A stretch of DNA of 64,000 bases. Source: Pectinatus sp. (GTDB taxonomy: Bacteria > Bacillota > Negativicutes > Selenomonadales > Selenomonadaceae). The stretch is from the NCBI GenBank assembly GCA_020025135.1, contig JAHHSQ010000001.1, forward strand, positions 62,001-126,000, read 5' to 3'. Both the position numbers and the translations under genes were made by a program. A model generated the notes under the pieces. That model had not been told where the DNA came from, did no database searches, and saw only the letters and a list, made by a program, of their open reading frames with translations. Below, piece by piece: positions 8,717 to 17,247 of this stretch (the stretch's first letter is position 1; the number at the start of each line of letters is the position of its first letter).

Positions 8717-9343
8717 CAATCGTTTGAGGTTCAGAATGGAATTTTGACGATTACTTGGCGAGGAGAGAAACATCCGCTTTGTCATGTAGACGAATTACAA
8801 TTAAAAGGAGAACACAATTGGGAGAATGCTCTGGCAGCGGCTTTAGCAGCTTTTTTAGATGAAGTACCGACAGAAAAAATTGTTCAAGTATTAAAAAGTT
8901 TCAAGAGTGTAGAGCATCGAATTGAATTTGTGCGCACTGTCGGTGGAGTATCCTATTATAACGATTCAAAGGCTACTAATCCGGAGGCGGCGATGAAAGC
9001 ACTTGCTACTTTTTCTGAGCCGATTATCCTCCTAGCTGGTGGTCACGATAAGAATACGGATTTGCGTCCTTTTATGCATTTGGTGAATGATAAAGTTATT
9101 AAATTAATTTTAGTGGGGGCGGCAGCAGAGCGTTTTTATAAAGAAGCTCGTGCCAATGGTTTTCCGCAGAAAAAAATCTTTTTTGCTGGTTATTCCATGC
9201 ATAGAGCCTTAGAAATAGCTCATTCACTGGCAAAAAATGGCGACGTTGTTTTATTATCCCCAGCGTGTGCTAGTTACGATATGTACAATGGCTATGAAGC
9301 ACGCGGTCGCGAATATAAAGCTATTGTCAATGCACTTAAATAG
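8717..9343 (+). CDS. murD: MurD, exon 2
   Basis: The C-terminal 208 codons of MurD, in frame with exon 1 after intron removal. The first residues are QSFEVQNGILTI. Typical C-domain motifs follow: HNWENALAAALAAF, VEHRIEFV, YNDSKATNPEAA, LLAGGHDKNTD and LLSPACASYDMYNGYEARG. It has no ribosome site or start codon of its own suited to separate translation. murG follows after about 95 bases; ftsW, often found here, is absent. Confidence 0.92.
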   Translation, partial: QSFEVQNGILTITWRGEKHPLCHVDELQLKGEHNWENALAAALAAFLDEVPTEKIVQVLKSFKSVEHRIEFVRTVGGVSYYNDSKATNPEAAMKALATFSEPIILLAGGHDKNTDLRPFMHLVNDKVIKLILVGAAAERFYKEARANGFPQKKIFFAGYSMHRALEIAHSLAKNGDVVLLSPACASYDMYNGYEARGREYKAIVNALK

Positions 9344-9437
9344 AAATGGAAAATTGAATATTTATGGGTATTAAATGCAAATTTGTTAATTTATATACGC
9401 GTAATTTTTCATATTATTGGTGAGAGTGAGAAACGAG

Positions 9438-10562
9438 ATGCGATTTATTTTTTCCGGTGGGGGGACAGGTGGTCATATTTATCCGGCTCTCACCTTGATA
9501 GAGGCGTTAAAAAAGCGCTATCCAGATGCGGAAATTTTATATGTCGGAACAAAAGCTGGTTTGGAAGCTGACATTGTTCCAAAGGCAGGTATAAATTTTG
9601 CCACTTTGGATGTCAGTGGTTTTAAGAGAAAGTTGACTTTAAAGAATATAAAGGTGCTTTGTAAGGCGGGACATAGTTTATGGAGAGCGAGAAAATATAT
9701 TAAAAATTTTGCTCCAGATGCTGTAATTGGTACAGGGGGATATGTAAGTGGGCCTATTTTATTAGCTGCAGCGCTGCGACATATTCCAACTTTAATTCAG
9801 GACCAGAATGCCATCGCTGGTATTACTAATAAAATTTTGGGACACTTTGTCGATAAAGTTGCCTGTGGGTATGAGTCTTCTTGCCGGCAGTTTCCGCCTG
9901 ATAAGGCTATTTTTACTGGAAATCCAGTTCGTGCGGGCATTTTTTCCACTAACCGGATGGCAGCTTTGCAGAAATTGGGTTGGTCTACACAGAAAAAGAC
10001 AATTTTAGTCACTGGTGGTAGTCGGGGCGCACACAGCATTAATATGGCGATGCTGGAGGTTTATCGGCATTATTGGCATCGTCAGGATGTGCAAATTTTA
10101 CATATCACTGGACAGAAAGAGTATGAAAATATAAAGAAATCTCTTGAAAAGAATGGTCTTGATTTGCAAGACGCACCACATCTTTTGATGAAGCCATATA
10201 TTTACGACATGCCGGCATATCTCGCGGGGGCAGATTTAATTATCTCTCGAGCTGGAGCGATTGGACTAGCCGAAATTACAGCTTGTGGAAAACCGTCTAT
10301 ATTGATTCCTTACCCCTATGCTGCTGAAAATCATCAAGAGCATAATGCTCGAGAATTGGTAAATGCTGGGGCGGCAGAAATGATTTTGAACCGAGATTTG
10401 ACAGGGCAGAAATTAATTGCGATGATAGAAAAAATAATGACGACAGACGGATTTTATGATAAGATGGCATTAGCTAGTAAGCAGTTGGGGAAACCAGATG
10501 CTACAAAAGACATCATCGATTCATTGATGAAATTAGTAAAGGCTAAAGGAAAGGACAATTGA
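9438..10562 (+). CDS. murG: UDP-GlcNAc:lipid I N-acetylglucosaminyltransferase MurG
   Basis: About 374 residues. It attaches GlcNAc to lipid I at the inner face of the membrane, giving lipid II. Present are GGGTGGH (about 7-13), GTGGYVSGPILLAA, GGSRGAHSIN and the donor-binding SRAGAIGLAEITACGKPS followed by a PYAAENHQEHNA segment, all MurG hallmarks. ATG 9438 begins the conserved MRFIFSGGGTGG; weak purine runs (GGTGAGAG) lie upstream, and in-frame TTG/GTG codons up to 9417 are alternatives. Confidence 0.96.
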   Translation: MRFIFSGGGTGGHIYPALTLIEALKKRYPDAEILYVGTKAGLEADIVPKAGINFATLDVSGFKRKLTLKNIKVLCKAGHSLWRARKYIKNFAPDAVIGTGGYVSGPILLAAALRHIPTLIQDQNAIAGITNKILGHFVDKVACGYESSCRQFPPDKAIFTGNPVRAGIFSTNRMAALQKLGWSTQKKTILVTGGSRGAHSINMAMLEVYRHYWHRQDVQILHITGQKEYENIKKSLEKNGLDLQDAPHLLMKPYIYDMPAYLAGADLIISRAGAIGLAEITACGKPSILIPYPYAAENHQEHNARELVNAGAAEMILNRDLTGQKLIAMIEKIMTTDGFYDKMALASKQLGKPDATKDIIDSLMKLVKAKGKDN

Positions 10563-10587
10563 TACGTTTTTGGTATCGCGCATTGCT

Positions 10588-12900
10588 ATGAAAAAATTAC
10601 ACTTTATAGGAATTGGTGGCATTGGCATGAGTGCTATTGCCAAAATTTTATTAGAAAAAGGATATAAAATATCAGGCTCAGATGTAAGACATTCTGAATT
10701 GTTAGATGAGCTAGCAGAAGATGGGGCGACAGTTTTTTATAACCATGCTGCGGATAATTTAAAAGATGCGGAAGCAGTGGTAATTTCGTCTGCGATAAAA
10801 AATAATAATCCTGAATTGGTAGCAGCTAAAGAGCGAGGTTTAAAGATATACCATCGTTCCGATATGTTAGCGCTCCTTCTAAATGAAGCTGAAAAAGGCA
10901 TTGCCGTGGCTGGCTCGCATGGTAAAACTACCACATCATCAATGCTGGGAGTTGTATTTGATGTAGCAGGGGTTAATCCGACGGTCATTATCGGAGGTAG
11001 TGTTGACTATTTTTCTAGTAATGCTAGATTAGGCAATAGTGAATATGTGATAGCAGAAGCTGATGAAAGCGATGGTTCTTTCTTGAAATTCCATCCTTAC
11101 GGGGCAGTTATCACTAATATAGAGGATGACCATATGGACCATTATGGCAGTATGGAAAATATCATGCAGGCATTTAAAATTTATGCCGAAAATGTGGCAG
11201 ATAAGGGTATTTTAGCGCTGTGTTTTGACCATGAAAATGTGCGTAATTTAGCACAGAAATTGCAAAGGTCATACGTTTCCTATGCCATTTCTCATCCAAC
11301 GGATTATCGAGCGGTAAATCTTGTTATGGAAGCAGGACACACATCTTTTGATGTGGAATACAAAGGAGAAAATTTAGGACAAATTGTCTTACAAGTTCCG
11401 GGAAAACACAATGTGTTAAATGCTTTGGCTACGATTGCAGTGGGCAGATTTTTTGGCCTTTCTATGCAGGATTTACGGGCTGGATTTACTTACTTTCATG
11501 GGGCCAATAGACGTTTTCAAACCAAAGGTAAAAGTGAAAAATATTGGATAGTGGATGATTATGCGCATCATCCCACAGAAATAAAGATGACATTGAAGGC
11601 TGCGAGAGAAATAAAACCAGCTCGTTTGGTTTGTGTTTTTCAACCGCATCGCTACACTAGAACACAACTTTTGGCGGGTGAATTTGCTACTTGTTTTAAA
11701 GATGCTGATGTATTGGTTTTGACCGATATTTATTCAGCTGGAGAAGAACCTATTCCAGGTGTAACAGGGGCTTCCTTGGCTGAATTAGTTCGCCAACAAG
11801 GGCAAGATGTAGTTTACATTGAAGATAAAGCCGATATTTTACCCTATCTAAAAGATAATTTGTGTATAGGTGATTTAGTCATTACTATGGGCGCTGGAGA
11901 TATTTATAAATGTGGTGAAGCGTTGGTGCAAGAATTGGAACGTGGACAGCATACGTCAGAAAGACGTACGCACTATAGGAGAGTAGCCGTTATTATGGGG
12001 GGGCCATCTAGTGAAGCAGAAATTTCTCGCTTGACTGGTTCTGCTATCGTTGAAGCATTGCGGAAAAAAGGATATCAGGTTACTCCAATAGAATTGCATC
12101 CAAAAACTTTAGTACACGATGTCATAAAAAGTAAATGCGATGTTGTTTTTAATGCCGTGCATGGCAAATATGGTGAAGATGGTTTAATTCAAGCTAGTAT
12201 GGAAATGCTCGGTATTCCTTACACTGGTTCAGGTGTTTTGGCCAGTGCTTTGACTATGAACAAGGCGACAACTAAACGTATGTTGATATCTGCTGGATTG
12301 CCTACGCCAAGAGCACTCTTTTTACCAATTAATAAGAAGGGTTCACCAGAAATTATTGAGCAAATTAAGGAAAGTTTTTCCCTACCTTTAGTTATAAAAG
12401 CAGTTGACCAAGGTTCGAGTATTGGTGTTTATATTATTAACGAAGAAGAACAAATCGTTCCTGCTTTGCAAGATGCCTTTTCTTATAGCCGGGAAGTTTT
12501 AGTGGAAGAATTTATTAGAGGTAGAGAGTTGACTGTAGCAGTATGTGGCAATAAGGATAAAAAGGCTTTGCCGATTATTGAAATAGTTACAGACAATGGT
12601 TTATATGATTATCATAATAAGTATACAAAAGGATGTTCGCGTCACATTATTCCCGCTCCTTTGACCCCATTACTTGCCGCAGAGATAGAAAATATTGCCA
12701 TTAGAGCTTGCGAAGTTACGGAGTGCAAGGGAGTAGCACGTGTGGACATTATCTTGAGTGAAGATGATAAACCGTATATTTTGGAAATAAATACAGTTCC
12801 TGGCATGACAGAAGTATCCTTAGTGCCAGATGCGGCACGGGCTGCTCAAATTAGTTTTGCTGATTTATGTGAAAATATTTTGGCAATGACACAAGAATAA
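10588..12900 (+). CDS. murC-ddl: Fused UDP-MurNAc:L-Ala ligase MurC and D-Ala-D-Ala ligase Ddl
   Basis: A single frame of about 770 residues. Residues 1 to about 455 are MurC: GIGGIGMSA (8-16), P-loop AGSHGKTTTSS (108-118), AEADESDGSFL, ITNIEDDHMDHYG and DDYAHHPTE. From about residue 465 it is Ddl: VAVIMGGPSSEAEIS, VFNAVHGKYGEDG, ATP-grasp VIKAVDQGSSIGVY, GVARVDIIL and LEINTVPGMTEVS. No stop or start signal separates the two, so one polypeptide would supply both L-Ala addition and D-Ala-D-Ala. MurC-Ddl fusions are known in Chlamydia. The start is uncertain (ATG 10588 or TTG 10570), since no strong ribosome site is visible. murB, usually near, is absent. Confidence 0.95.
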   Translation: MKKLHFIGIGGIGMSAIAKILLEKGYKISGSDVRHSELLDELAEDGATVFYNHAADNLKDAEAVVISSAIKNNNPELVAAKERGLKIYHRSDMLALLLNEAEKGIAVAGSHGKTTTSSMLGVVFDVAGVNPTVIIGGSVDYFSSNARLGNSEYVIAEADESDGSFLKFHPYGAVITNIEDDHMDHYGSMENIMQAFKIYAENVADKGILALCFDHENVRNLAQKLQRSYVSYAISHPTDYRAVNLVMEAGHTSFDVEYKGENLGQIVLQVPGKHNVLNALATIAVGRFFGLSMQDLRAGFTYFHGANRRFQTKGKSEKYWIVDDYAHHPTEIKMTLKAAREIKPARLVCVFQPHRYTRTQLLAGEFATCFKDADVLVLTDIYSAGEEPIPGVTGASLAELVRQQGQDVVYIEDKADILPYLKDNLCIGDLVITMGAGDIYKCGEALVQELERGQHTSERRTHYRRVAVIMGGPSSEAEISRLTGSAIVEALRKKGYQVTPIELHPKTLVHDVIKSKCDVVFNAVHGKYGEDGLIQASMEMLGIPYTGSGVLASALTMNKATTKRMLISAGLPTPRALFLPINKKGSPEIIEQIKESFSLPLVIKAVDQGSSIGVYIINEEEQIVPALQDAFSYSREVLVEEFIRGRELTVAVCGNKDKKALPIIEIVTDNGLYDYHNKYTKGCSRHIIPAPLTPLLAAEIENIAIRACEVTECKGVARVDIILSEDDKPYILEINTVPGMTEVSLVPDAARAAQISFADLCENILAMTQE

Positions 12901-12973
12901 TGACGGAAAAAGAATGATGAGTAGAGAGGAAAAGTTGCCGTCAGATTTCCTCTGATGGCGACGATACGGCAAT

Positions 12974-13684
12974 ATGAAAAAGAAGCGACATTATCGATGG
13001 AAGTGGTTGATTTTTTTCCTGTTAGCAATAGTTGCATATGCGATTCTTTCTTCTCCCATGTTTGCTATTGGTAAAGTAGTTGTGGAGGGTAATAGAACTT
13101 TAACTGTACCTGAAATATGCCGTTTAGCAGAAATTCAAGCACCAGTTAATATTTTCACTGTTGACACGGGAGCAATAAAAAATCGCTTGGAACATGATTT
13201 GCGCATTGAAAAAGTATCAGTGCGTAGAATTTTTCCCGCTGAATTGTTAATTAAAGTACAAGAAAGACAACCCATGGCGGTAATAAAAGCTGATTATGGT
13301 TATGTCGATATCAGTGAAAATGGTTACATATTGCATGCGTATAACTCTCTACCTAATGCCAAATATCCAATGATTACTGGTATTATAGTGAACGATAAAT
13401 ACATCGGCGATAAATTGAGTACCCCAGCACTGGATAAGGTGATGCAATTTTTTTCTGATTTGAGTGCTTCCTCTTTGGCACGAATTTCAGAGATAAATAT
13501 TGCTAATCCAGCGGCTATTATGGCATATACAAATGATGGAATTCAGATAAAGCTGGGAAATATTGCCTCTCCACTGGAGGCTGCTAGACAGACGAATGAA
13601 TTTTTTCACGACATTTTAAAAATAAAGAAACCGATACAATACGTAGACTTTTCTTGTCCGTTTCCAGTATTTAAATTCAAGTAA
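12974..13684 (+). CDS. ftsQ: FtsQ/DivIB-type division protein
   Basis: 236 residues with a short basic N-terminus, one transmembrane helix (about 10-29) and a POTRA domain (about 31-100) starting VVVEGNRTLTVPEI, followed by the FtsQ beta domain. FtsQ/DivIB is a bitopic scaffold of the divisome, acting outside the membrane with FtsL and FtsB/DivIC. Position between murC-ddl and ftsZ agrees. Sequence conservation is weak in this family, and the assignment rests on POTRA plus context. Confidence 0.85.
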   Translation: MKKKRHYRWKWLIFFLLAIVAYAILSSPMFAIGKVVVEGNRTLTVPEICRLAEIQAPVNIFTVDTGAIKNRLEHDLRIEKVSVRRIFPAELLIKVQERQPMAVIKADYGYVDISENGYILHAYNSLPNAKYPMITGIIVNDKYIGDKLSTPALDKVMQFFSDLSASSLARISEINIANPAAIMAYTNDGIQIKLGNIASPLEAARQTNEFFHDILKIKKPIQYVDFSCPFPVFKFK

Positions 13685-13704
13685 GTATTGTAAGGGGAAA
13701 TCAG

Positions 13705-14352
13705 ATGTTACCTATAAAAAATAATCGTTTATCGATATTTTTGGTGTGTTTTATTTTGGGATTTTTGTTGGCAGTGCAATTTCATACTATCAGTAATCGT
13801 TATCAGCAAGGTTCGAATGGTATTTTAAATACATGGCATGGTAAAACAGACCGAAGAAATACAGTTAAAGAAAAAATTGTCGCTAATACTCAGCAAGCAA
13901 CAATTACTTCTTTGATTGAAGCTGGCAGTGTACCAGTAGAAGGTCCAGGCGTGGTGTTGACTATTATGGACAGTTCACGGAAAATGACAGTTCCAGATGA
14001 CAATCAAAATTTTTATGTAGTGCACGATGAAGATATGCTGAAAATAATTAATGAACTGCGTGCTGCTGGAGCAGAAGCTATTTCTATCAATGGACAGAGA
14101 ATGGTCGCCACAACAGAGATAAGATGTGCTGGTCCAACTATTTCTGTTAATAATACGCGCTCAGCACCTCCCTTTATTGTTAGTGCTATTGGTAATCCAG
14201 ATACTTTAGAAAATGCGCTAAAAATGCGAGGCGGTATTGTAGAAACCTTGGGTGTTTGGGGAATCAAGGTTGACATTAAAAAAGAATCGTTGCTTAAGTT
14301 GCCAGCCTATCAGGGAAATATGCATTTCAAATACGCAAAACCGTTAAAATAG
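13705..14352 (+). CDS. DUF881 family membrane-anchored protein
   Basis: 215 residues with an N-terminal hydrophobic anchor (about 8-25) and an extracytoplasmic domain. PVEGPGVVLTIMDS, a VVHDEDMLKIINELRAAGAE stretch, SINGQRMVATTEIRC and the later PFIVSAIGNPD are typical of DUF881. This family is common between ftsQ and ftsZ in Clostridia and Negativicutes; its function is unknown. AGGGG lies upstream of ATG 13705. It is spaced 18 bases from the next gene. Confidence 0.88.
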   Translation: MLPIKNNRLSIFLVCFILGFLLAVQFHTISNRYQQGSNGILNTWHGKTDRRNTVKEKIVANTQQATITSLIEAGSVPVEGPGVVLTIMDSSRKMTVPDDNQNFYVVHDEDMLKIINELRAAGAEAISINGQRMVATTEIRCAGPTISVNNTRSAPPFIVSAIGNPDTLENALKMRGGIVETLGVWGIKVDIKKESLLKLPAYQGNMHFKYAKPLK

Positions 14353-14370
14353 AAAGGAATCAAGAGAAAG

Positions 14371-14703
14371 ATGATTTTTGCAGTTATTAGCCTTATCTTG
14401 GGAATTGTTATAGGTTATCTGTGTAATTTCTCTATACCGATGCAGTATAGTCAGATATTGACTGTACTTATTTTAATCGGTTTGGATTCCGTATTTGGTG
14501 GCACAAAAGCAATTTTGGCAGATAAATACTATGGTGTCCGATTTTGGAGCGGATTATTATTAAATTTGGCTTTGGCGATTATACTGTTGCTTTCTTCTAC
14601 GTATGTTGCTCCTGGTTTAAGTTATGCAATTATAGTGGTATTTGTTTTCCGCATTTTTAAAAATTTTACAGCAATACAAAAAATGCTATTTAAAAAAAAA
14701 TGA
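14371..14703 (+). CDS. sbp: Small basic family protein (Sbp, DUF1290)
   Basis: A 110-residue protein of three or four hydrophobic helices ending in a basic tail (KNFTAIQKMLFKKK). GLDSVFGGTKAILADKYYG is the characteristic central motif of DUF1290 small basic proteins, which sit beside DUF881 genes before ftsZ in many Bacillota. The molecular role is not established. AGAAAGG precedes ATG 14371 within a normal spacing. Confidence 0.88.
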   Translation: MIFAVISLILGIVIGYLCNFSIPMQYSQILTVLILIGLDSVFGGTKAILADKYYGVRFWSGLLLNLALAIILLLSSTYVAPGLSYAIIVVFVFRIFKNFTAIQKMLFKKK

Positions 14704-14905
14704 ATTGTCATCATGTTGTATAATTGTGAATGGCGATTGTCAATTATAGATTACTATATGTATAATATATTATTGATTGTGAAATATAGATAGATTATTT
14801 ATAGTTAATGTTATATAATGGAAATATAAATGTTATTATAATGTAGTTTGTTTAGCGTGGAATTATAGGCTTAGGCTTATCCTGAATATGTGGAGGTCGC
14901 TTCTA

Positions 14906-16066
14906 TTGATTGAATTGGATAATGGTGTTGAAACGATGGCAACTATAAAAGTTGTTGGTGTTGGCGGTGGTGGTAATAACGCCGTCAATCGCATGATAGA
15001 ATTTGGTCTGAAAGGCGTGGAGTTTATCTCCGTAAATACTGATGCGCAAGCTTTGATGAATTCAAAAGCGGATAAATGTGTGCAAATCGGTGAAAAATTG
15101 ACGCGTGGTTTAGGTGCTGGAGCTAGGCCAGAGATTGGGGAAAAGGCAGCAGAAGAAAATCGTGAGGACATAATGAATGCTTTGCGCTCTGATTCTGGTG
15201 TGCGCAATCTTAATTCTGATGGCCACTTGGACATGGTATTCGTAACCGCTGGTATGGGCGGAGGTACTGGTACAGGAGCGGCTCCTATTGTGGCGAGTTG
15301 TGCGCGAGAGCTGGGTGCGTTGACTGTTGGGGTAGTGACGAAGCCGTTTGCTTTTGAAGGCGGTAGACGCATTCGCCAAGCAGAAGCTGGTATTGCGGCT
15401 TTGAAAGAAAATGTAGATACTATGATAACTATTCCCAATGACCGTTTGATGGATATTGTCGATAAAAAGACTTCACTTATGGAAGCTTTTAAGCTCGCTG
15501 ATGATGTTTTGCGACAGGGGGTACAGGGTATTTCTGATTTAATCATGAAACCAGGCTTTATCAATGTCGATTTTGCCGATGTTAAAACGGTTATGACGAA
15601 TGCCGGAACGGCTTTGATGGGGATTGGCGAAGGTTCTGGAGATAATGCCATCATGGATGCTGTTAAGGCGGCCATTAACAGTCCGCTTTTGGATATGTCT
15701 ATTAAAGGGGCGCAGAGACTTCTCTTGAACTTTACGGTCGCTCCGAATGCAGCATTGCAGCAGGTTGTAGACTCGTCTAATTATATTATGAGCCTTTCCA
15801 ACGTTGATGATGCAAATGTCATCTTTGGTACTGCTTTTGATGATAATATGGCCGATAATGTGCGCGTCACGGTTATAGCTACCAGCTTTGTTAACGACAG
15901 TGTTCCCAATATAGGAAATTTGAAAAAGCGTGGCATAGATGTCATGGGGAATAAGAGTAGACATTTGGATGAAAGTTCTTCAGCGGGGGCTAATTCGAAG
16001 CTAACTAGTGTTGATAATCGTATTGATGACCTCCCACCGCCTCCAGTTTGGATGCGTAGAAGGTAA
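14906..16066 (+). CDS. ftsZ: Cell division GTPase FtsZ
   Basis: FtsZ forms the cytokinetic ring. The TTG at 14906 is chosen as start because GGAGG lies nine bases upstream and it gives the usual N-terminus MIELDNGV; ATG 14888 and 14936 are alternatives. That makes 386 residues. GGGGNNAVNRM (20-30), the tubulin signature GGGTGTGAA (118-126), PNDRLMDIVDKK and T7 loop VDFADVKTVM are all intact. The C-terminal peptide PPPVWMRRR matches the FtsZ partner-binding tail. ftsA is not adjacent, and no spoIIGA follows, unlike spore formers. Confidence 0.97.
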   Translation: MIELDNGVETMATIKVVGVGGGGNNAVNRMIEFGLKGVEFISVNTDAQALMNSKADKCVQIGEKLTRGLGAGARPEIGEKAAEENREDIMNALRSDSGVRNLNSDGHLDMVFVTAGMGGGTGTGAAPIVASCARELGALTVGVVTKPFAFEGGRRIRQAEAGIAALKENVDTMITIPNDRLMDIVDKKTSLMEAFKLADDVLRQGVQGISDLIMKPGFINVDFADVKTVMTNAGTALMGIGEGSGDNAIMDAVKAAINSPLLDMSIKGAQRLLLNFTVAPNAALQQVVDSSNYIMSLSNVDDANVIFGTAFDDNMADNVRVTVIATSFVNDSVPNIGNLKKRGIDVMGNKSRHLDESSSAGANSKLTSVDNRIDDLPPPPVWMRRR

Positions 16067-16086
16067 TTTGTTTGAAAGAACAGTGA

Positions 16087-16112
16087 GCAATCATTGCGGT
16101 AGCAATGATTGC
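16087..16112 (+). terminator. ftsZ terminator
   Basis: Perfect 11-bp stem GCAATCATTGC / GCAATGATTGC with GGTA loop, followed by TTATTTTATC. Confidence 0.75.
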
Positions 16113-16161
16113 TTATTTTATCTATAATTTCAAAATTAATTAGCGAGAAAGAAGGGAAGCC

Positions 16162-17208
16162 ATGAAAAAATATTTTCCCTTGTTTTTCATCATTTGTAGT
16201 ATTTTGCTGGTAGTTATTGGTTTGAATTTATTCTGGCTACGGTCTTCAGACAAAGATGATAAAAAAATTGTCATGCCAAGTGCTAGAATCACAGTCTATA
16301 CTACATTACCAGTGGAAGAAGTAGCACCAATAGCGTCAGAATATGAAAAATTAAATAAGGTGAAGGTAAATTTTGTCATTTTGAGTCAACAGGAACTATG
16401 TAATAAAATTTCCTCCCCAAGTAAACCTTTAAACGGCAGAGGGGATTTATTGCTTACAGATAGAAATCTGTTAGAATTAGCAGAAAAGAAAGAAATTTTA
16501 AATACTTATTCCTCAGAGCAGGAAGACGTTATTTCGCCCAATTTAAAAAGTAAAAAAGATATGTGGGTTGGCGTTTGGTATGACCCAATTGTTTTTTGCA
16601 TCAATCGCGATTTTATGAAGATGTCGACTAATGTTCCGTATACTTGGACTGCATTGGCCAAGACGCCTAATATTAAAATTGGCATGACAGATTTTTTGGC
16701 CTCTAATACGGCCTCACAATTATTTTACTCTCTGATTGAAGCGTATGGCATTAAGAAGACATTTATCTTATTAAAAGAAATTCATCCCAAAGTTGTTCAA
16801 TACGCAAAATATTTATCTACGCCAGTACGCATGGCTGGAATGGGTGATTCTGATATTTCCATAGCCTTGCAGAGTGAGGCCATTAGATATTATAATAATG
16901 GTTATCCGTTAGCTATCATTGTCCCTGAAGATGGAACCTATTTTGACTTGACCGGAGTGGGACTTTTGAAAAATGCTCCTAATGTTAGTGAAGCTGGAAG
17001 GTTCATGCAATGGCTCTTGGGTGATGACGTTCAATTATGTTTAGAAGATAATGCTTTTTTCTTTATTCCCACTAATGCCACCACACTTGCTTATAAAAAT
17101 TTTGCGGTAAAACAATTTAAAATATTCAATACGGATAAAATTACTTTGACAACGAAGCAGAAAGCAAAATTGATGGATGATTGGGTTAAAAATATTCGTT
17201 TAAACTGA
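16162..17208 (+). CDS. Extracellular solute-binding protein (family 1-like)
   Basis: 348 residues with an N-terminal hydrophobic segment (about 4-26) and no lipobox cysteine, so probably a signal anchor or signal peptide. The body begins ITVYTTLPVEEVAPIASEYE and contains WVGVWYDPIVFCINRDF and YPLAIIVPEDGTYFDLTGV, resembling iron(III)-type periplasmic-binding proteins. No permease or ATPase is adjacent, so the ligand is unknown. It lies alone between ftsZ and rimO. Confidence 0.7.
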   Translation: MKKYFPLFFIICSILLVVIGLNLFWLRSSDKDDKKIVMPSARITVYTTLPVEEVAPIASEYEKLNKVKVNFVILSQQELCNKISSPSKPLNGRGDLLLTDRNLLELAEKKEILNTYSSEQEDVISPNLKSKKDMWVGVWYDPIVFCINRDFMKMSTNVPYTWTALAKTPNIKIGMTDFLASNTASQLFYSLIEAYGIKKTFILLKEIHPKVVQYAKYLSTPVRMAGMGDSDISIALQSEAIRYYNNGYPLAIIVPEDGTYFDLTGVGLLKNAPNVSEAGRFMQWLLGDDVQLCLEDNAFFFIPTNATTLAYKNFAVKQFKIFNTDKITLTTKQKAKLMDDWVKNIRLN

Positions 17209-17247
17209 AAGAGGTGAAATATCTGCTACACTTGTAGTAGAAAGTTT

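Noticed and set aside
14863..15675. Long minus-strand frame opposite ftsZ
   Set aside because: It is antisense to a clearly conserved gene and rich in serine, proline and alanine, as expected for the reverse of a coding frame.
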